A stretch of 64,000 nt of DNA from Datnioides undecimradiatus (Eukaryota > Chordata > Actinopteri > Lobotiformes > Datnioididae). The stretch is from positions 5,831,861 to 5,895,860 of the forward strand of contig WARS01000015.1 of assembly GCA_008933995.1 (NCBI GenBank). The letters are read 5' to 3'. Shown one piece after another: positions 42,501 to 50,800 of this stretch. Below the pieces are notes generated by a model, which ran no database searches, was not told the DNA's origin, and saw only the letters and a program-made list of their open reading frames with translations. The translations under genes were made by a program, and so were the position numbers. How positions within the stretch are numbered: the first letter of the stretch is position 1; the number at the start of each line of letters is the position of its first letter.

Positions 42501-43704
42501 TTTGTCCATAATCATTAAAACCTTTTGTGAAAGTGGGACCTGTTGTACAAATTCTGCTTATCTAACTTTTATATACCTGCCTGTAACTCACAGAGGAAAA
42601 CAGCACAACGATAAGTGTGTTTGAGTCATACCTAATCCTGTGATGTAAGAGAACCAGCATAAACTCGTAAAGAGCTTACTCACAGACAAAGCCTGCCTTT
42701 CTCACTGGATCAACTCATGGAAAAACATGTAAAGGACCACATTATTTACGCAAATACATTTTAATTCTATGGTAATTATGTATTACATGCATGGAGATAC
42801 ACACCAGGCAGCATTCAGTTAGTCATTTAAAGATTTCCTCTTTACAGAAAATGTTTGTAAACATCATTAGTCCTGTAGTGAGTTATGAGGTGAAATAAAA
42901 AGTCAGTTGAGAGGGAATACATTTAAATTTTTGATCATTTACTGGTTCAAAACCTCTTTAATATTTTTTTATCTTCTTTGATTAACTCCCCACCTCCACT
43001 TCAGAGTTTATACTCTCACTATTATTTACTATTAGTTAGTTAACCTAATGAACACAGGTTCATTGTCACCTCTTGGGTGTTAAAATTCAGTATGCTGGAG
43101 TATGATGTCGCTCAGCCCGTCAGCAGATAAATTGCTAATTAAGGCATCATTCATTAGCAATTTTAAAAACTCATTCTTCAAAAACCTTTGGTTGATTGGG
43201 AGCAGATTATTACTCTGCTTTCTATTTTACACATGACTGTGTCTCTAGCATTGACATGAATTTCAAACATTTGATACAGACTGGTGTCTCTGTGCCCAAC
43301 TAACCCCCATCCCCATTCATCCTCCTTTCACCAGGTATGATCATGATAGTGGACATGACAGCGGCAGTGAGGACACATGCTATGAACTCTCTCAGCCCTT
43401 CACACTCCTCACCCTGGGCATGGGCAAACTCTTCATCCCCAAGGCTTCTTCATCCTCCTCAGTTTCCACAGCAAGCGCACCGGCCGGTGACCCTGGCAAC
43501 CGCGTGCTCCCCATGCCACAGCGCTTGGGTGTATGTCTCGATTATGACGCATGCCGGGTGTATTTTTATGATGCCGACACCATGAGGTGCCTTTACGAGA
43601 GGCAGGTGGATTGCTCAGGAACAATGTATCCTGCTTTCGGCCTAATGGGCAGCGGCAAGGTGCAACTGGAAGAGTTCATCGCTGCCAAAAGGCTGACCTT
43701 CTGA
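16199..43704 (+). CDS. trim36: Tripartite motif-containing 36, E3 ubiquitin-protein ligase
   Basis: The family member TRIM36 (Haprin) is a microtubule-associated E3 ligase, implicated in the sperm acrosome reaction and, in Xenopus eggs, in vegetal microtubule assembly for dorsal axis formation. Exons: 16199-16261 (or 20236-20271), 21239-21473, 28908-29254, 29885-30031, 31262-31357, 32327-32464, 32731-32846, 33844-33965, 39103-39220, 39348-39553, 41732-41915, 42339-42452, 43335-43704. The sum is 2256 bases, 751 residues (human 728), frame intact. Domains by residue: split RING (C33, C36, C48, H50, C53, C56, then C121 and C124 after a long linker), B-box 1 about 163-206, B-box 2 about 219-258, coiled coil about 265-345, COS-box about 345-420, FN3 about 422-528, B30.2/SPRY about 530-745. 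This is the C-I TRIM layout. All introns are GT-AG except one GC-AG. The identification is very secure. Confidence 0.97.
17174..17192. repeat. (TG)n microsatellite
   Basis: About nine and a half TG units, just after overlapping tgcatgcatg repeats at 17152-17170. Confidence 0.95.
17325..17342. repeat. Perfect 18-bp palindrome
   Basis: TATCTCTGATCAGAGATA reads the same on both strands. It has no loop, so it could be a dimeric protein site or a chance palindrome. It is intronic. Confidence 0.9.
17680..18266. mobile_element. 587-bp non-autonomous DNA transposon-like element with long imperfect TIRs
   Basis: The left end starts CACTGGGGAACA, and the right end is its reverse complement, tgttccccagtg. 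Similarity between the arms continues inward for over 100 bases: gttgagttag at 17711-17719 pairs with ctaactcaac near 18238-18246, and cacgtcaagttttt near 17787-17800 pairs with aaaaacttgacgtg near 18158-18170. Both ends are flanked by TAA (17677-17679 and 18267-18269), a 3-bp duplication of the TWA type typical of PIF/Harbinger transposons. It has no coding capacity, and a TAG microsatellite lies inside. The superfamily is inferred from the TSD alone. Confidence 0.75.
17847..17868. repeat. (TAG)7 microsatellite
   Basis: Seven TAG units inside the TIR element, probably expanded after insertion. Confidence 0.95.
19140..19215 (+). repeat. Fragment of a teleost interspersed repeat
   Basis: The phrases tgatcctttaacattttgcc, aatacctgcaaaactagac and cctcagcctgta follow the middle part of the same percomorph repeat seen at 14585-14915. 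Short and eroded. Confidence 0.55.
19325..19778. mobile_element. Teleost MITE-like repeat ('GTGGAA...AAGTACATTTACTCAAGTACT' family)
   Basis: The left end ggtggtggaatgtagcaaag and the phrase taagtacatttactcaagta, then tttacttgtaacagagtatt, acttcagtaaaaggtctgtg and the right end cttccaccgctg, match a very abundant percomorph repeat that I recognise. The ends are short inverted repeats of the CAGNGGTGGAA type, suggestive of a hAT-like non-autonomous element. I could not define a clean target duplication. It ends about 450 bases before exon 1b. Confidence 0.75.
19840..20235 (+). promoter_or_regulatory. trim36: Probable promoter and leader of trim36 alternative exon 1b
   Basis: A GC- and C-rich stretch (a CA run near 19968-19984, CCCTCCC blocks at 19952-20025) leads into a leader with several CpGs. 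TATTTAAAT at 20106-20114 is a plausible TATA-like box, which would place initiation near 20135-20145 and give a leader of about 100 bases. No ATG lies between about 20020 and the exon 1b ATG at 20236. Confidence 0.5.
20236..20271 (+). CDS. trim36: trim36 alternative first coding exon 1b
   Basis: ATG at 20236. Twelve codons ([12 protein letters not shown]) end in phase 0 before a strong donor gtaagt, so the exon joins in frame to [10 protein letters not shown] at 21239 and yields a 742-residue form. The first ATG after a GC-rich, TATA-like promoter supports it. It has no similarity to exon 1a. Transcript evidence is lacking here, so it is inferred. Confidence 0.65.
20272..21238 (+). other. trim36 intron 1b
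   Basis: About 1 kb from the exon 1b donor to the exon 2 acceptor. The first 300 bases are still CpG-bearing and may belong to the promoter region. No gene is seen. Confidence 0.6.
21239..21473 (+). CDS. trim36: trim36 exon 2: first half of RING
   Basis: Acceptor ccatcaccag. It encodes [19 protein letters not shown], then [20 protein letters not shown] with six of the eight RING zinc ligands, then a Ser/Pro/Asp linker ending ...[11 protein letters not shown]. The donor at 21474 (gtgggt) leaves phase 1. A second donor gtaagg at 21486 keeps the same phase and adds four residues. Confidence 0.95.
23285..23720. repeat. Possible eroded MITE remnant
   Basis: The start tgtcccaaatccattcta and the tail tagtgtatgatactgagtgccaaatgg resemble the ends of fish repeats that open with GTCCCAAAT and close with the reverse complement. 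Similarity is weak and the boundaries are guesses. Confidence 0.3.
24620..24750 (+). repeat. Diverged teleost interspersed repeat ('GCTTAGCTTAGCAT' family)
   Basis: The order of phrases tttggggaatattactg, tttctttcttgc, aagctacag and gcttagcttagcattaatac corresponds to a very common percomorph repeat that I recognise. Truncated and eroded, no coding capacity. Confidence 0.65.
25733..25798 (+). other. trim36: Candidate trim36 cassette exon (66 nt, phase 1-1)
   Basis: A long polypyrimidine tract (25681-25730) ends in cattgcttacag, followed by 66 bases open in the phase required by exon 2, then the donor gtgagt at 25799. Inclusion would add 22 mostly basic residues ([15 protein letters not shown] core) between the two RING halves without a frameshift. 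Not known to me from other TRIM36 proteins. It may be a pseudo-exon. Confidence 0.45.
28908..29254 (+). CDS. trim36: trim36 exon 3: second RING half and B-box 1
   Basis: Acceptor tccttcag. After a short Ser/Arg linker ([12 protein letters not shown], matching human PGWKRNSLTPR) comes [15 protein letters not shown], the last RING cysteine pair, then [15 protein letters not shown] and the B-box 1 (MCNICKPP..., [20 protein letters not shown]). It ends AAG before a GC donor, gcaagt. Confidence 0.96.
29255..29884 (+). other. trim36: trim36 GC-AG intron 3
   Basis: The intron begins gcaagt instead of gtaagt and ends tttcag. The human junction (NFRPK / ILMCPEH) is matched exactly by NFRPK / VLMCPEH only if this GC donor is used. 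The flanking AAG|GCAAGT is the expected strong context for a GC donor. The remainder is AT-rich with no gene. Confidence 0.9.
29885..30031 (+). CDS. trim36: trim36 exon 4: B-box 2
   Basis: Encodes [38 protein letters not shown] and [11 protein letters not shown]. All the Cys/His ligands of a type 2 B-box are present (CPEH, CEVC, CHLC, H-NH). Phase 0 at both ends; donor gtacct. Confidence 0.96.
30032..31261 (+). other. trim36 intron 4
   Basis: A 1.2-kb GT-AG intron. AT-rich, no gene or clear repeat seen. Confidence 0.75.
31262..31357 (+). CDS. trim36: trim36 exon 5: start of coiled coil
   Basis: Encodes [20 protein letters not shown] and [12 protein letters not shown], with heptad-like hydrophobic spacing, matching the 96-nt exon that is typical of C-I TRIM genes. 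Phase 0 both ends; donor gtgaga. Confidence 0.94.
31358..32326 (+). other. trim36 intron 5 with poly(T)
   Basis: About 1 kb. T19 run at 31933-31951, otherwise AT-rich. No gene is seen. Confidence 0.75.
31933..31951. repeat. Poly(T) run (19 bases)
   Basis: Uninterrupted T run within the intron. It may be the poly(A) of a minus-strand insertion, but no adjacent element is recognised. Confidence 0.9.
32327..32464 (+). CDS. trim36: trim36 exon 6: coiled coil
   Basis: Encodes [38 protein letters not shown] and RLDQLRGQ, long helical and charged. Aligns with human GERAKEEAITHFEKLFEVLEE. Phase 0 both ends; acceptor cttaaag, donor gtatga. Confidence 0.95.
32731..32846 (+). CDS. trim36: trim36 exon 7: end of coiled coil and COS-box
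   Basis: Encodes [38 protein letters not shown] and two bases of an Arg codon. [14 protein letters not shown] is nearly identical to human and is the start of the microtubule-binding COS-box. Donor gtagag. Confidence 0.96.
32847..33843 (+). other. trim36 intron 7 with 21-bp tandem repeat
   Basis: A 1-kb intron containing about three copies of a 21-bp unit at 33016-33078. No gene is seen. Confidence 0.75.
33016..33078. repeat. Degenerate 21-bp tandem repeat, about three copies
   Basis: Two close copies of GAAATAGTACTTGTCAGG with period 21 (33037 and 33058), preceded by a weaker one (aaagtaacacttgtgggg). Intronic. Confidence 0.75.
33844..33965 (+). CDS. trim36: trim36 exon 8: COS-box
   Basis: Encodes [39 protein letters not shown] and GG plus one base. 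RIQKATESL matches human exactly. Acceptor gttttcag, donor gtacag (phase 1). Confidence 0.95.
33966..39102 (+). other. trim36 intron 8 (5.1 kb)
   Basis: AT-rich intron with T-runs near 37079-37089 and 37803-37820. No gene, and no repeat that I can place in a family. The 129-codon minus-strand frame at 36277-36666 has no recognisable similarity. Confidence 0.7.
39103..39220 (+). CDS. trim36: trim36 exon 9: start of FN3 domain
   Basis: Acceptor cctttccag. It encodes [39 protein letters not shown], which is an FN3 opening (P-x-P-I..., W, Y). Human has VPEINEEQSKVYNNALINW at this place. Ends two bases into Arg before gtgggt. Confidence 0.95.
39348..39553 (+). CDS. trim36: trim36 exon 10: rest of FN3 domain
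   Basis: Encodes a Gly/Ser/Pro insert ([16 protein letters not shown]), then [39 protein letters not shown] and the end TFHTPPAP. The L-x-Y-x-F-R-V-R motif is the classical FN3 F strand. Donor gtaagc, with a TG microsatellite right behind it. Confidence 0.95.
39554..41731 (+). other. trim36 intron 10 with (TG)n at the donor
   Basis: A 2.2-kb intron. (TG)n at 39567-39595 begins 14 bases after the exon. The rest is AT-rich. The 135-codon frame at 40432-40839 lacks similarity. Confidence 0.75.
39567..39595. repeat. (TG)n microsatellite next to a 5' splice site
   Basis: About fourteen GT units beginning 14 bases downstream of the exon 10 end. UG-rich RNA is a known binding site for TDP-43 and CELF proteins, so it could influence splicing of this intron; that is inference. 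Confidence 0.95.
41732..41915 (+). CDS. trim36: trim36 exon 11: first part of B30.2/SPRY
   Basis: Encodes [40 protein letters not shown] and [20 protein letters not shown] plus two bases. The [10 protein letters not shown] block matches human exactly. Acceptor cacatacag, donor gtatgc. Confidence 0.96.
41916..42338 (+). other. trim36 intron 11
   Basis: A 0.4-kb GT-AG intron. Nothing else is visible in it. Confidence 0.8.
42339..42452 (+). CDS. trim36: trim36 exon 12: B30.2/SPRY
   Basis: Encodes [38 protein letters not shown] plus two bases. HYWAF and [11 protein letters not shown] are SPRY core strands. Acceptor gttctgcag, donor gtaaat. Confidence 0.96.
42453..43334 (+). other. trim36 intron 12
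   Basis: A 0.9-kb GT-AG intron. AT-rich, no gene or repeat seen. Confidence 0.8.
43335..43704 (+). CDS. trim36: trim36 terminal coding exon 13
   Basis: Encodes [36 protein letters not shown], a Ser/Ala-rich loop, [37 protein letters not shown] and [19 protein letters not shown], ending RLTF and TGA at 43702-43704. LDYD, FYD and YPAFGLMG are the C-terminal SPRY strands. The Ser-rich loop is longer than in human. Confidence 0.97.
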
Positions 43705-46700
43705 GGCGTGTGTTGATGCATCAGGACCTGCATCTGTTTAGTCTTTGGCATGTTCTGGGAAGAGCAGGTTTTGTATAGGGTGATGGAGTACAGTCCAAAC
43801 TGTCATTCTGAAGGTCAGATGAGGCAGGTGTGATCAGGGTCTTAAGTTCTAAATGTGAAAATGAGATCTTTGCCACAGAAAGCTATTTAGAGTTGGCATG
43901 TATGGTCCACACACTAGAGCATGGCACTGATTGTTAGTGTCCACATACAAAGGTCTTCAGAAACTGGCATATGGTATGTGAAAAGTCTTCTCTACATACC
44001 AAAGTCTCTCCATCTGTTAATTGTATTTGACCTGGTTTTAATTGCCAGCTGTAATCAGCTGTTACTGTAGTGGAATTGGCTGCAAAGTTAGTTTGCAGCT
44101 ACTTTAAATCCTTATTGTTTTAACATGAAACGCCTTTGAGCTTACACTTACACTTCCTCTTTTTCCCGGGTTGACGTTTATAGATTATTTTGTGTGTATT
44201 AATCATTGGGTGAACTGTTTTTTTTCACTCTTTTCTGTGACTGTCTCAATGTAGCAGCATAGGTTTAGATGTAATCTTGATGGACCTGAAAGAGCCTTGT
44301 AGCTACTTTTAAGCTAGCGCCTTCGTGCCTTTTTCTTTTTTTTTTTTAGGGAATGGCTCACTTAGTTTGTTATAGGAAGCAGATGTTGGTGTCATTGCAC
44401 AAGCATTATGGACATACTTATCAGCATAAAATCTGTATGTGAGTTGTTACTGTATCTAAGGTTTGATCACAGACACTGGTGTCAAAGTTTTAACAGTTAA
44501 TGGTATTCATTATGACTTGTTATTTCCCTATTTAGTCTTGACTTTATCACAGAAAACACTACTTTTCCTCCTTGTCGCTGTTTTTGTTCAGCTGTTTTTG
44601 CACAATATGATAAAAGAAGCCTCGCACGTGAAACTTTACAATCATCACATTTTTATCACTACCTAGTTAGCTTCTTCACTCTAAACGTCGTAAACATAAT
44701 CAGCACACTGATGTCTCACAGTGACACACGTTCACAAAAACACCTTCACGTTCTACCAACATACACATGAATCCTGGAGTAGTTACTTGGATCTAAAAAG
44801 CCTCTCACTGTTTGCACAGCACTGAATGTGACTGTCGACATCATGAAACCAGCCAGGTACAAGAACACCGTGTACTTGTTGTCAGCGTCAGCTTGACAGC
44901 TGCGAAGTCACTAATAACCAAAGCATGTTGGTTCTGGTGCTGACTTAAGTGCAACACACAGCTCTTTGTGTCTAACAGCCTTTAAACGCAAACAAAAAAA
45001 ACACAGTTCTTCAGGTCCTTACAAAAAGTGCTATCACAAAACACACTGTTCAGTACCTTTGCTGTCCAAACCAACGTTTACTTGCAGCACAGACACATGA
45101 GTTGTAGCTTAATAGCATGTCACTGGTGAGTTTGGCTATCCGACAGACACCTAATTGGTTGATTGGCTTTGATTAAATCAGCTCAGATATTTAAGTCTAA
45201 GATGTGCACACTAGACAGACTGTTTTCAACCACACCTGGTTTTTGTATAGACGTATACTGTAAATGTGCCTGCACATGGGTTTGTTTGTACATTCATGTA
45301 TATTTTGATTTCTGGAGGGTTAGGGTAATCGGTGTGTGTGTGTTTTCTCAGGTTTCTGGCCCTGATTGGGGCCCAAATGCTACCTACCTCTCTCTGTCAG
45401 GCCTGGAAAACCTTAACTACTGTACCTTTCCTCACAGAAACAAGTTTGGTTTCATTTGCAGCTTTGTCGTAACAGTTCAATCTCTCCGCCTTCTCTTTAA
45501 TATCAGATAATAAGCTGATCTTTCAAAATGTTTGATTTATCTTCATGTACATATTAATCCAGAGTATATTATTTTCAGTGAAATAAAGTACATCTTAAAT
45601 GTTATTAGTTGGTGTTTGCTTGTAGACTTGAAAGAGATGTGTTTCACTACTGGTGGAAATTCCCGTAAACAGATGTTGCCGTGTTCTGCTGCCTTTGTCA
45701 AGGGAGTGTTTTTCAAATGGTACAACCCTTTCTTCCTCTTTTTGGTGTGGGTTAATTAGACAATTTAAATGTTTTATTTATAGAGTCTGAAACACATTAT
45801 GGGGCTTTTTTGCTTTGGGTTTAAAACATTGAATAAATTCATTCTCGTACATTTAGATGAACAGAAATGTCCACTAGATTTACTGTGTGACTGCGTGCAT
45901 ACTTTGTCTCACAGGTGTTTGTCAGTTATTTCACTTCAGTCATTAGAGTTCAGACCTGAATCCTGATTCCTGTATATAAAAACTGACTGTTCCAACATCT
46001 TAAAAACAAGTCTATGCATTTATGAATTAGCAGGGCAGGTTCACGGTTTTATTTCCATCACTGAATGTATTCCTGTTAATTACAGAACAGCTGAATGTTC
46101 TTTTGTTTGTTTAAGGTGGTTTTCTTCTATTATTTTGTCCACGCTGGCTCACAGCACAGTTGTTGTAGTTATAGTTTTTAAAATAAAAGGCTCATAATCT
46201 CAACATACACAGCTGATTTTGAATTAAAATGCGTCCTAGCCTGCTTCTGAATTTAGAACCAAATATTTTGCAGGCTGGCTATCAATCTAACTCCAAGCTA
46301 GCACTTTAAAAATCTGTAGCATGTCAGCGACTGTTTGGCTCTGCAGATGTGTACGGTAAATGTGTGTGCAATATATTAAACAGGCTGTAGAATAGACGAA
46401 TGCCTATCAAGACAATTTGCACTGTTAATAGCTTATAGGTTTAATTTGTAATGTTTTAAATTGGCTTTTCCTTGACACAAAGTGAATTTTAAACACTAGT
46501 CTGATTTCTTTGGAACTCTAAATTAGTGACAGTGCAGTGTCCCTATGTGTTTTCTCCAGAGGATTTGGATGTGGTGTGTAAATGGTGGGTTTCTGTATGT
46601 GTTTTACTGTAAAGATGTGGAAATATTGTTGTTTGCTCTGATTCCTGGAAACGCTACACTTTTTGATTTGCAGTGTGGGGATTTCATCAAATAAAACTAG

Positions 46701-46710
46701 TGTGTTTTAA
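43705..46710 (+). other. trim36: Probable trim36 3' UTR with several polyadenylation signals
   Basis: AT-rich non-coding sequence with AATAAA at 45582, 45832, 46182 and 46690. The last is followed by tgtgttttaa and gtgtctct, a good downstream element, and lies less than 1 kb before the next promoter. Isoforms of about 1.9 to 3.0 kb UTR are possible. Ends are inferred. Confidence 0.55.
46690..46695 (+). terminator. trim36: Candidate distal trim36 polyadenylation signal AATAAA
   Basis: Canonical hexamer with a GT/T-rich downstream element at about 46701-46730. Most distal good signal before the ccser1 promoter. Confidence 0.5.
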
Positions 46711-47550
46711 ACCCATTTTGTGTCTCTAACTTTTTTATGTAACTTTGTAGTTGTACTGTTACTCTTTTACAGCTGTGATGGGTTTGAACTGTCTTTGGCA
46801 GAAATCACAATGATTAAACAATCTTTGATCCCCATTAGTTCTTTCTATTCCATTAAAGACAAGACTCCCTCCCTTTTACCTTGCAGACTGTTTATAGTTC
46901 AGAAATGCTGCCTCTTGATCGAGATTAAATCACAAATCATCCACATTTATATATCTGGGTATTGTGGAAGAATTTCAGCACCTTAATCTTTAGTTTTTCC
47001 ATGTATTGAGCTATATTAAGAATGTTTGATGTGTAAGACTTTGCTGTAGCTCTACTGAAACATTTGCTTCTAGAAGGGGTGCAGTGATAAGATACTGAAC
47101 AAAACATATTTATCCTCTTGACCGGTCTTTGTGTGGGTTAAATTAAAGATATATAACTGCAAATTCTGCAGTTGGATATGACTTATCGCTGCTAATTGCA
47201 TAATGCAGACTTATAACTTTGTCTACCACCAAATTCTATTGACTTAGATTCAATAATTTGCATAATAGCATTTGTGTTCTTACTTCATGATATGTATATA
47301 ACCCATATAGTATTATATTTTTTATTTAAGTTATTCATATATTATCTTACTTACAGCTGGTGATACTTAAATTTTTGTAGTCGGATAAATAAAGTTTATC
47401 TTATTCAATACGAAATATAGCCTACATGTGTTTAAATATTTAGTGGGCTACTATATGTGTAAGAATGTAATTTGCTGACGTTCCTTTAGAATGGGTTTAT
47501 TAATTATATTCGCAAGAGAAAGATTAAGTTATTCACCCATCCACCTGCAG
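46711..47550. other. Intergenic gap trim36-ccser1
   Basis: AT-rich sequence of about 0.8 kb without coding signals or recognised repeats. Probably contains distal ccser1 promoter sequence at its right end. Confidence 0.55.
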
Positions 47551-47867
47551 AAGGATGCTGGACTGTTGCAGGAGTATGGGACAAGAGGAGGAGGAGGAGG
47601 AGGAGGAGAGACGTCACGCTGTGCACGCTCGCGGCCTGCCGTTGCAACGCGGAAGCGACGAAGGAGGAAAAGAGACTCCACGTCACTGAGGTGTAATATT
47701 GGCGTCAGTGCAACACAAGGTGCTACCTCAGTACGCTTTCAGTACCATTGTACAATCCTAGATATCCTCGTGTAGGTTATTATTACTCTGATGACCACAA
47801 AGCGAAGATATACTCAGATGCTCCTGCACTGAGCGGCCTCGGTAGAGACACTGGGAATCCGCTGAAG
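47551..47867 (+). promoter_or_regulatory. ccser1: CpG-rich ccser1 promoter and untranslated first exon
   Basis: CpG density rises abruptly (gctcgcggcctgccgttgca, acgcggaagcgacg) and falls in the following intron. Motifs include ACGTCAC at 47611-47617 and 47680-47686 (CRE-like half sites), GGCGTCAG at 47701, and GCGGAAG (ETS-like) at 47650-47656. A (GGA)n tract lies at 47585-47610. The exon probably ends at 47867 before gtaacg. The start site is not resolved. Confidence 0.55.
47585..47610. repeat. (GGA)n tract in promoter
   Basis: About eight GAG/GGA units immediately before the first CRE-like site. Purine tracts like this are common in CpG promoters. Confidence 0.9.
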
Positions 47868-50800
47868 GTAACGTACGATACGTTAACGGACGTTTGTGTG
47901 GTGTTTGTCCGCTGCTGGTTAGCCAGCCCGGCTGAACCACCGGACGGTCCCTCCTACAGTATTTCCTCTGAACGCCGGTGACCTTTGTAGCGCGAAGAAA
48001 GCGATACGCGTTTTATTGATATGATGTTGTAGGGACCATCAGCGCCAGAGTTTACTGGTAACGACTGATTGTGACTGGACACAGCTAGCTAGTCTGGATT
48101 TAAGGTCGGTAGGCGTCAAAACGTTTGGGTTTGACAGTTGTCGGTGTGCCGCTGGGCTGCTGCTGGCTACACGCATTTATATCTGTGCATCTTATCTCAT
48201 GCAAACTGAACCATATGGTAACTGGCTATAGCTTATCCATAGACATAATAAATTGCACCCAGGCCTGTTGAACAATTCTAATAACTGTTGTTACGGTTGT
48301 ACTGAAAGCACACAATAACAACATACTAGGCCCATGTAATGTTTTCATTGTGGTGTTTAGACATAAAACCTTAGGTCACTAATCATTACAAGGTGCCAGT
48401 ATATCTGTGATCATTGTAAATATTTAAATATTCCTTCAAGAAAATGTCCCATCCACTTCCATTGAAGCCCCATGTGCTTAGGAGCAATGATGCACTGTGT
48501 TTGCAGATGGGGAAGTCCTTTGAGCTGTCAAACTATAAAATTCACTATTCTGTGATCATGCTAATAAGTGTGTGTTACCAGATCACAACATACCTATAAA
48601 ACCTACATCAGTTCAGCACTATTACTTCTACTGTACCAAATTCAGGAAATTCAGGCTATAACAACAATGAGTTGGTGTTTTATATATCTGAGACATAACT
48701 ACTTTTGTGTTTTTATATGAACTAACACAAAATGAATGTTGTGATGTCTGATTTAAATGTATCCCTGTTGTCAAACATAGGGAGTAGTGCAGGTGTGGTG
48801 TGACAGTTGTTTTGACTCAGCCCAAAAACCCTGGATGTTTTCAATGTGCCGTGCCATGTTGGAGAACCAAATTGCCATTGTGCACCGTCCAGGTTGTTTG
48901 AGCCAAGTTTCCTCTCTCAGATGGGATGAAGTCATGGTGCACAACTCCATTAGTCCTGGAGAAAACAATCAGCATCTCCTACTGATCTGATGCATCAAGT
49001 TCCCTCTTTGACACTGTAGACTTTTCGATTGCTAAGAATGCTGTTTTGGTCCTTTGGTCATAACCAGTTGATGATCCCTGACACAGGCAGGATTTCTGTT
49101 ACAAATGGTCACATAATGTCATGTAACTCCAGTTCCAGGTGATGAGGCAACAAAACTCTGTACACTAACTTAGAACAGTTTGTTTTTCAGCAGCTGCATG
49201 CTTATTCTGGGGCCATGCTGTCTTAAGGAACAGTACAAACAATCACAATTTTGTGAATTTTGTAATCACACCATGAAATTAGTGTATTTTTTTTTCTTTT
49301 AGTTGTTATTTGTCAGTCTGTTTCTGTATTTCTGTATCTGAATGTTTTTACTATTTGCAGCATGTTTCTTCATGGTACCTATAGCTTTCACAACATATAC
49401 AATGTCCAAATGTTGTTGTTTTTAATCTTTGGCACCAGACAAGATGGTTGTCTTGTGTTTTGTAGCAAGAGCAACTGCAGGCATTATCTTGCTCACGCTA
49501 GCTTGTTGTTTTGATCACATGTCGTGGCTTGCACAGGTAAAGTTAGCACTTGATAATGCCTGCCATAAATGAAAAATGCTGATATGTTGCTGTGACATGG
49601 ATTAGGTGATAATAGATGGGCTCTCATTTGGGAATTTGCCTAATGTTGTCTCCAGCAGCTGTTTGGTCGTCATAATCACATGATCATTTTAATATCATTT
49701 TTGTCAAAATGTGTTTGTATTTATTTCTAATTCAATTAATGGCTTGAACATTGTCACACTATTTTGTTTTTCAGTATAGAGCTACTCTGTCAACTAATCA
49801 CCGCCATCATCATGTATTACCCACCCTATCACTGCAGCAAGCTAAGCCCCAATGAATGAATGAAATGAATACAGCCTTACGTAGTGTTTGGTTAAGCTGC
49901 TGTGTGACAGTTGTTTAAACCAATCTCTTGATGCCATTTCAGTTACAACAAAATTGTGAAAGCTCGTATGAAGCTTATTGTTTCCTGTGGTCAATAGTTA
50001 ATGCAGCAATATTGCTTAATATATAATCTTCCATTAGTAGAGTAGAGGATCATGTAGTAGAGGATTATGGTCTTGTATGCAACATTTAGTTACTGTTGTG
50101 AAAAAGAACCCATCAAGAACCTGTTTTATAGGAAACACCCAGTTATTCACACTGAGTACACACCTTTCAAACTGACATGTCAGCATCTATTAGTGTAAAA
50201 TCGCACCGACAGAGGAATTTGGACCTATACATTTACTAAGTGTAGGCTCAGGCTGTAGGGTGTGTTAATAAGACATTGCACACTACATGAAGGGAGTAAA
50301 AGACTTCAAGCTAAGTTGGATTATTAGGGATATGTTGTAAATATTAGGGACATGGCAGGAGGCTTTCTGAACTCCTACAGTTATTGATTTCAAAACATTC
50401 CATTACTAACATTTAGTATTTTAGGGATTTTGTGTGCGAAAGTGAAGAACTGGCTCTGTGGTAAAGTGTGATGATGCAGCACCATTGCTTTCCTAAGCTG
50501 ATAGTAGTAATAATAACCCTTTAAAGCTGGTATTACATCATAATCTTAGAGCATTTGTGATGCAACTGCAGAGCCTTTTCACCTTTTGGGGACTGATTAA
50601 CGTCATGTTATTTACCTATCGATATTAGCAGCACCACTCTGATGAGCATTTTATCATTATAGCTCACTGGGAGTGTGGACAGCGCCTTGAAAATGAAACT
50701 ACTGAAATATTCAGAAAATGAAGCGCTCTAGAAATCCATCGGTATCCGTAAATCTTAGAGATATATTCATAGAGTTCTACTCTGAATGTGCCTAATTTAT

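Noticed and set aside
49477..49563. 12-bp inverted repeat suggesting a small transposon or miRNA hairpin
   Set aside because: Arms are short, the inner sequence pairs poorly, and there is no target duplication.
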